From Tubulanus polymorphus (Eukaryota > Nemertea > Palaeonemertea > Tubulaniformes > Tubulanidae), in contig NC_134027.1 of NCBI RefSeq assembly GCF_964204645.1, positions 27,082,485 to 27,146,484 on the forward strand: a stretch of 64,000 nt of DNA, written 5' to 3'. The notes under the pieces were generated by a model that saw only the letters and a program-made list of their open reading frames with translations, was not told the origin of the DNA and did not search any database. This document shows, piece by piece, positions 61,407-64,000 of the stretch. Position 1 is the stretch's first letter. Every line of letters starts with the position of its first letter. The translations under genes and the position numbers were made by a program.

Positions 61407-62528
61407 ATGAGTCTGGAGGACAAACTTCAAGAGGCCGTTAGCGCAAACGACATCTCAAAAATCCAACAGTTGATCGCATCGGGAGTAAATATAAACGAGG
61501 ACAGCGGCGCGAGTTATATGTTTTATCCGCCGGTGTTATTGGCTGTGATGAAACAGTCGTGGGACGCGTTGAATTTACTCATATCAACCGGAGCTGATCT
61601 CAACTGTATAAAACATCGTACAACACCGCTGATATGCGCCGCTAAAACTGGAAACATTCAAATATGTCGATTATTAGTCGAAAATGGCGCCGATATCAAT
61701 CAAACCGATGATTGGGGTGAAGAGACAGCTCTCAGATCGGCAATATCGTGTGGTAATATCGATCTAATCAGGTATCTCATTCAGAATGGCAGTGACTTGT
61801 CAACCATGGATGAGGCAGGTAGAACTATAATTTACCACGCGGTCAAATGTGAAAATATCGAAGTCATCGAAACTTTGTTGAGTTTTACATCGGAAATAAA
61901 TGGAATTAATTTGAATAACTGTTTCTCGGGGTATTCGGTATTGTTTCCTCTTGTAAGCGCTAATAAAACTGAAATGATTTGTAAACTCGTTCGTATCGGC
62001 GCTGATTTGAATGCGTTGAATAGATTTGGATACAATCTGTTGCACGAAGCAACTGATTTCGTCGTCAAACCTGAAACAATGCGACAGATACTAAAACTTG
62101 GTGTATCGGTGAACTATGCCACCTCATCTGATCACGTTACGCCGTTACATATGGCTGTTTGCAAGGGTAATTTGGAGAAAGTATATTTACTGGTTAATCA
62201 CGGGGCTAATTGTAACGTTCTGACGAATGCGGGCGAATCGCCTCTCTATCAAGCTGTTTATAGAAATTATAAACAAATTGCCGAATTCTTGATCAGATGT
62301 GGCGCGGAAACCGACCCAAATAATTGGCATTTCCCGAAAGACGGGATTAACAGAAATGAATTATTAGAATTCATATATGAACAGAAACTTCGTGTTGTAA
62401 AATCATTAAAACATACAACTCGATTAGTGATTAGATCTTGTATAACTGATGATATCAATAAGAAAGTTTATCTACTTCAATTACCGAAATTACTCAAAGA
62501 TTATCTCATGTTCACTAATGAATGTTAA
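61407..62528 (+). CDS. Ankyrin-repeat and SOCS-box protein (ASB-like), single coding exon
   Basis: An uninterrupted 373-residue frame. Starts MSLEDKLQEAVSANDISKIQ; an upstream in-frame ATG at 61380 would add nine residues. About eight ankyrin repeats are visible (for example TTPLICAAKTGNIQICRLLV, ETALRSAISCGNIDLIRYLI, VTPLHMAVCKGNLEKVYLLV, ESPLYQAVYRNYKQIAEFLI). The C-terminal SLKHTTRLVIRSCI and LPKLLKDYLMF match a SOCS box, which recruits elongin B/C and cullin-5. Such proteins act as substrate receptors of cullin-RING ubiquitin ligases; the substrate is unknown. No introns, so it may be a retrogene or an ancestral single-exon form. AATAAA occurs at about 62650. Confidence 0.85.
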   Translation: MSLEDKLQEAVSANDISKIQQLIASGVNINEDSGASYMFYPPVLLAVMKQSWDALNLLISTGADLNCIKHRTTPLICAAKTGNIQICRLLVENGADINQTDDWGEETALRSAISCGNIDLIRYLIQNGSDLSTMDEAGRTIIYHAVKCENIEVIETLLSFTSEINGINLNNCFSGYSVLFPLVSANKTEMICKLVRIGADLNALNRFGYNLLHEATDFVVKPETMRQILKLGVSVNYATSSDHVTPLHMAVCKGNLEKVYLLVNHGANCNVLTNAGESPLYQAVYRNYKQIAEFLIRCGAETDPNNWHFPKDGINRNELLEFIYEQKLRVVKSLKHTTRLVIRSCITDDINKKVYLLQLPKLLKDYLMFTNEC

Positions 62529-63280
62529 TTGTGGATTAATTACAAGATTAACTTTAAAATCGAAATATAACCGTTGTGATATTCGATATGGTGCCTTCAT
62601 GTCAGAAGAAATATTTTATCAATTATGTTATGGAATGTTATGACGAAAGAATAAAATTATTTTAATCCCTGAAACACATTCATGATTCGTTTGCTCTAAC
62701 TGTGGTTTTAATAGTTTCACTATTATCCGCTAGGTTCTCTGCTGAGGATAGTATGTATCACATGACAGTCATGTGTACAGGTCACATGAATGATTGCCCG
62801 GTGGTTGTCAAAAGTTGTACTGCTCGTTCTTGTGAAGAGACTGAACGAATGCAAAATGCTTCAAATTCACATATTTGCGGTATGTAAACCTACTCTATTT
62901 ATCAGTTATAATCAATTTCATATAAGTATCTAACTTAGAATACCAAACATTGATTGCAAATTAAGATGAACTCATTCATTTAGGCTTATGACAATAAATA
63001 AATGTGCAAACACTAAAACAGCTAAAGCTATAAAAGCATGTGTGTATTCATTACCAGGTAATATTTCTATGAGACTAGATTTTTTGTGAAATTTTGCTGA
63101 ATTTTGGGGTAAATATTCAGGTCCGATCGACCTGACCACAAAAATTAAGCTAAATATTGCAAAACAATTTTTAACTGACCCGTAATGCCATTGCTGGTCA
63201 TTGATACTTAATTCATACTGTTACAATTCCCTATGAGATAAAGTAAGGTTAAACCTATTTTATTACGTTGTTTTTTGTAG
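62529..63280. other. Intergenic between the ASB-like and carboxypeptidase genes
   Basis: Contains the ASB 3' UTR. 62745-62880 has a Cys-rich open stretch (CTGHMNDCPVVVKSC, TARSCEE) ending at a possible donor ATTTGCG/gtatgt; too weak to call a gene. The first exon of the carboxypeptidase must lie here or be very short, but I could not fix it. Confidence 0.4.
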
Positions 63281-63775
63281 ATATTTCTCGTCATTTTGTT
63301 ACCGACAATTATATATTGTGCCGTCGAAAATGACCGTGTGACATATCTACCTGGGTTAAAACCACCCCCTAAATTCCGTCATTATTCCGGATACCTGAAG
63401 GCTAGCGGTGGACGTTTGTTACATTACTGGTAAGTTGACTGCAAACAGAGCAGCGTTTTAACAATGTATGTTTCTAAGTTATTTCTTAAATTCTATAACC
63501 AGTGATTTATATTGAACTTTTGTCTAGGTTTATGGAAGCGTCAAAGGACTCTGCTAAAGCGCCGGTTGTATTGTGGTTAAATGGTGGACCGGGATGTAGC
63601 TCATTAGGAGGTCTCCTCACTGAGCACGGACCATTCCTGGTATACCTAGTTATACACCTCTATAGAACCTATTGAATATCAGTTTAATTGAATCCTATTT
63701 TTCAGTTTTCTATTATTATTTCAGATAAACAAGGATGGAAAACATTTGAATTATAATCCGTATAGCTGGAATCTC
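63281..63775 (+). CDS. CTSA: Cathepsin A-type serine carboxypeptidase, first visible exons (3' truncated by window)
   Basis: Exons 63281-63429, 63528-63639 and 63725-63775 join in frame (GT-AG, phases 2, 0, 0). The first carries the end of a signal peptide ([17 protein letters not shown]) then [20 protein letters not shown]. The second has the peptidase S10 oxyanion-hole motif [16 protein letters not shown] and [10 protein letters not shown], and the third [12 protein letters not shown]. Family members are secretory-pathway or lysosomal carboxypeptidases; lysosomal cathepsin A also protects beta-galactosidase and neuraminidase. The Ser nucleophile and the rest of the triad lie beyond the window. 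The initiating Met exon upstream is not identified. Confidence 0.88.
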
Positions 63776-63817
63776 GTACGTATAAAAGACTTGTCATGAT
63801 TTATAGAATGAATAAAA

Positions 63818-64000
63818 CCAGTATCAATGACCAACCCCAGTATCAATGACCAACCGCAGTATCAATGACCAACCGCAGTATCAATGACCAACCCCAGTAT
63901 CAAAGACCAACCCCAGTATCAATGACCAACCCCAGTATCAATGACCAACCGCAGTATCAATGACCAACCCCAGTATCAATGACCAACCCCAGTATCAACG
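63818..64000 (+). repeat. 19-bp minisatellite in carboxypeptidase intron
   Basis: At least nine copies of AGTATCAATGACCAACCCC with CCC/CGC variants, running off the window end. Confidence 0.95.

Overview
The window is animal genomic DNA, AT-rich with small GT-AG introns, short coding exons, many minisatellites and palindromic MITE-like repeats. There are no bacterial features. Gene content fits an invertebrate, most likely a lophotrochozoan-type marine animal; this placement is an inference and no species can be named. I rebuilt exon models by reading splice sites and checking that reading frames close across every junction.

Layout of the conventional genes. 374-1241 (+) is the 3' end of a TOX-family HMG-box gene. 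2482-5872 (-) is PIGM, five exons. 8707-12073 (+) is a UBE2Q-type E2 ubiquitin-conjugating enzyme, nine exons. 33522-36386 (+) is dysbindin (DTNBP1), eight exons. 38656-39999 (-) is an unusual chromodomain protein with an RS-rich middle and a C-terminal membrane anchor; 211 bp away, 40211-41474 (+), is a small membrane SEL1-repeat protein. 43212-51337 (-) is ZC3H18, seventeen coding exons. 53540-59914 (-) is VPS4, thirteen exons. 60467-60633 (+) is a U1 snRNA gene. 61407-62528 (+) is an ankyrin/SOCS-box (ASB-like) gene. 63281 to the window end (+) is the start of a cathepsin A-type serine carboxypeptidase.

The striking region is 14.4-31.9 kb. It is built from at least thirty copies of two kinds of small exon. 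One kind (N-half, 107 or 113 nt) encodes the first half of an RRM RNA-binding domain (beta1/RNP2, alpha1, beta2). The other (C-half, 109 or 112 nt) encodes the second half (RNP1/beta3, alpha2, beta4). They lie in blocks: N and C on the minus strand at 15.4-17.3 kb, N then C on the plus strand at 20.4-29.1 kb, and C and N on the minus strand again at 29.9-31.8 kb. All intact N-halves are 2 mod 3 and all intact C-halves are 1 mod 3, both with a phase-2 junction between them, so the frame survives only when one N-half is joined to one C-half. This is what a combinatorial, mutually exclusive splicing array for a variable RRM would look like. Several copies are broken (lost splice sites, stops, frameshifts), so the locus is also turning over by duplication and decay. 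Whether it is expressed cannot be seen from sequence alone.

The rest is intergenic or intronic sequence rich in minisatellites (notably a 32-bp array at 19.0-19.7 kb), several families of short inverted-repeat elements with similar ends, a 5'-truncated non-LTR retrotransposon and tRNA-like SINE fragments.
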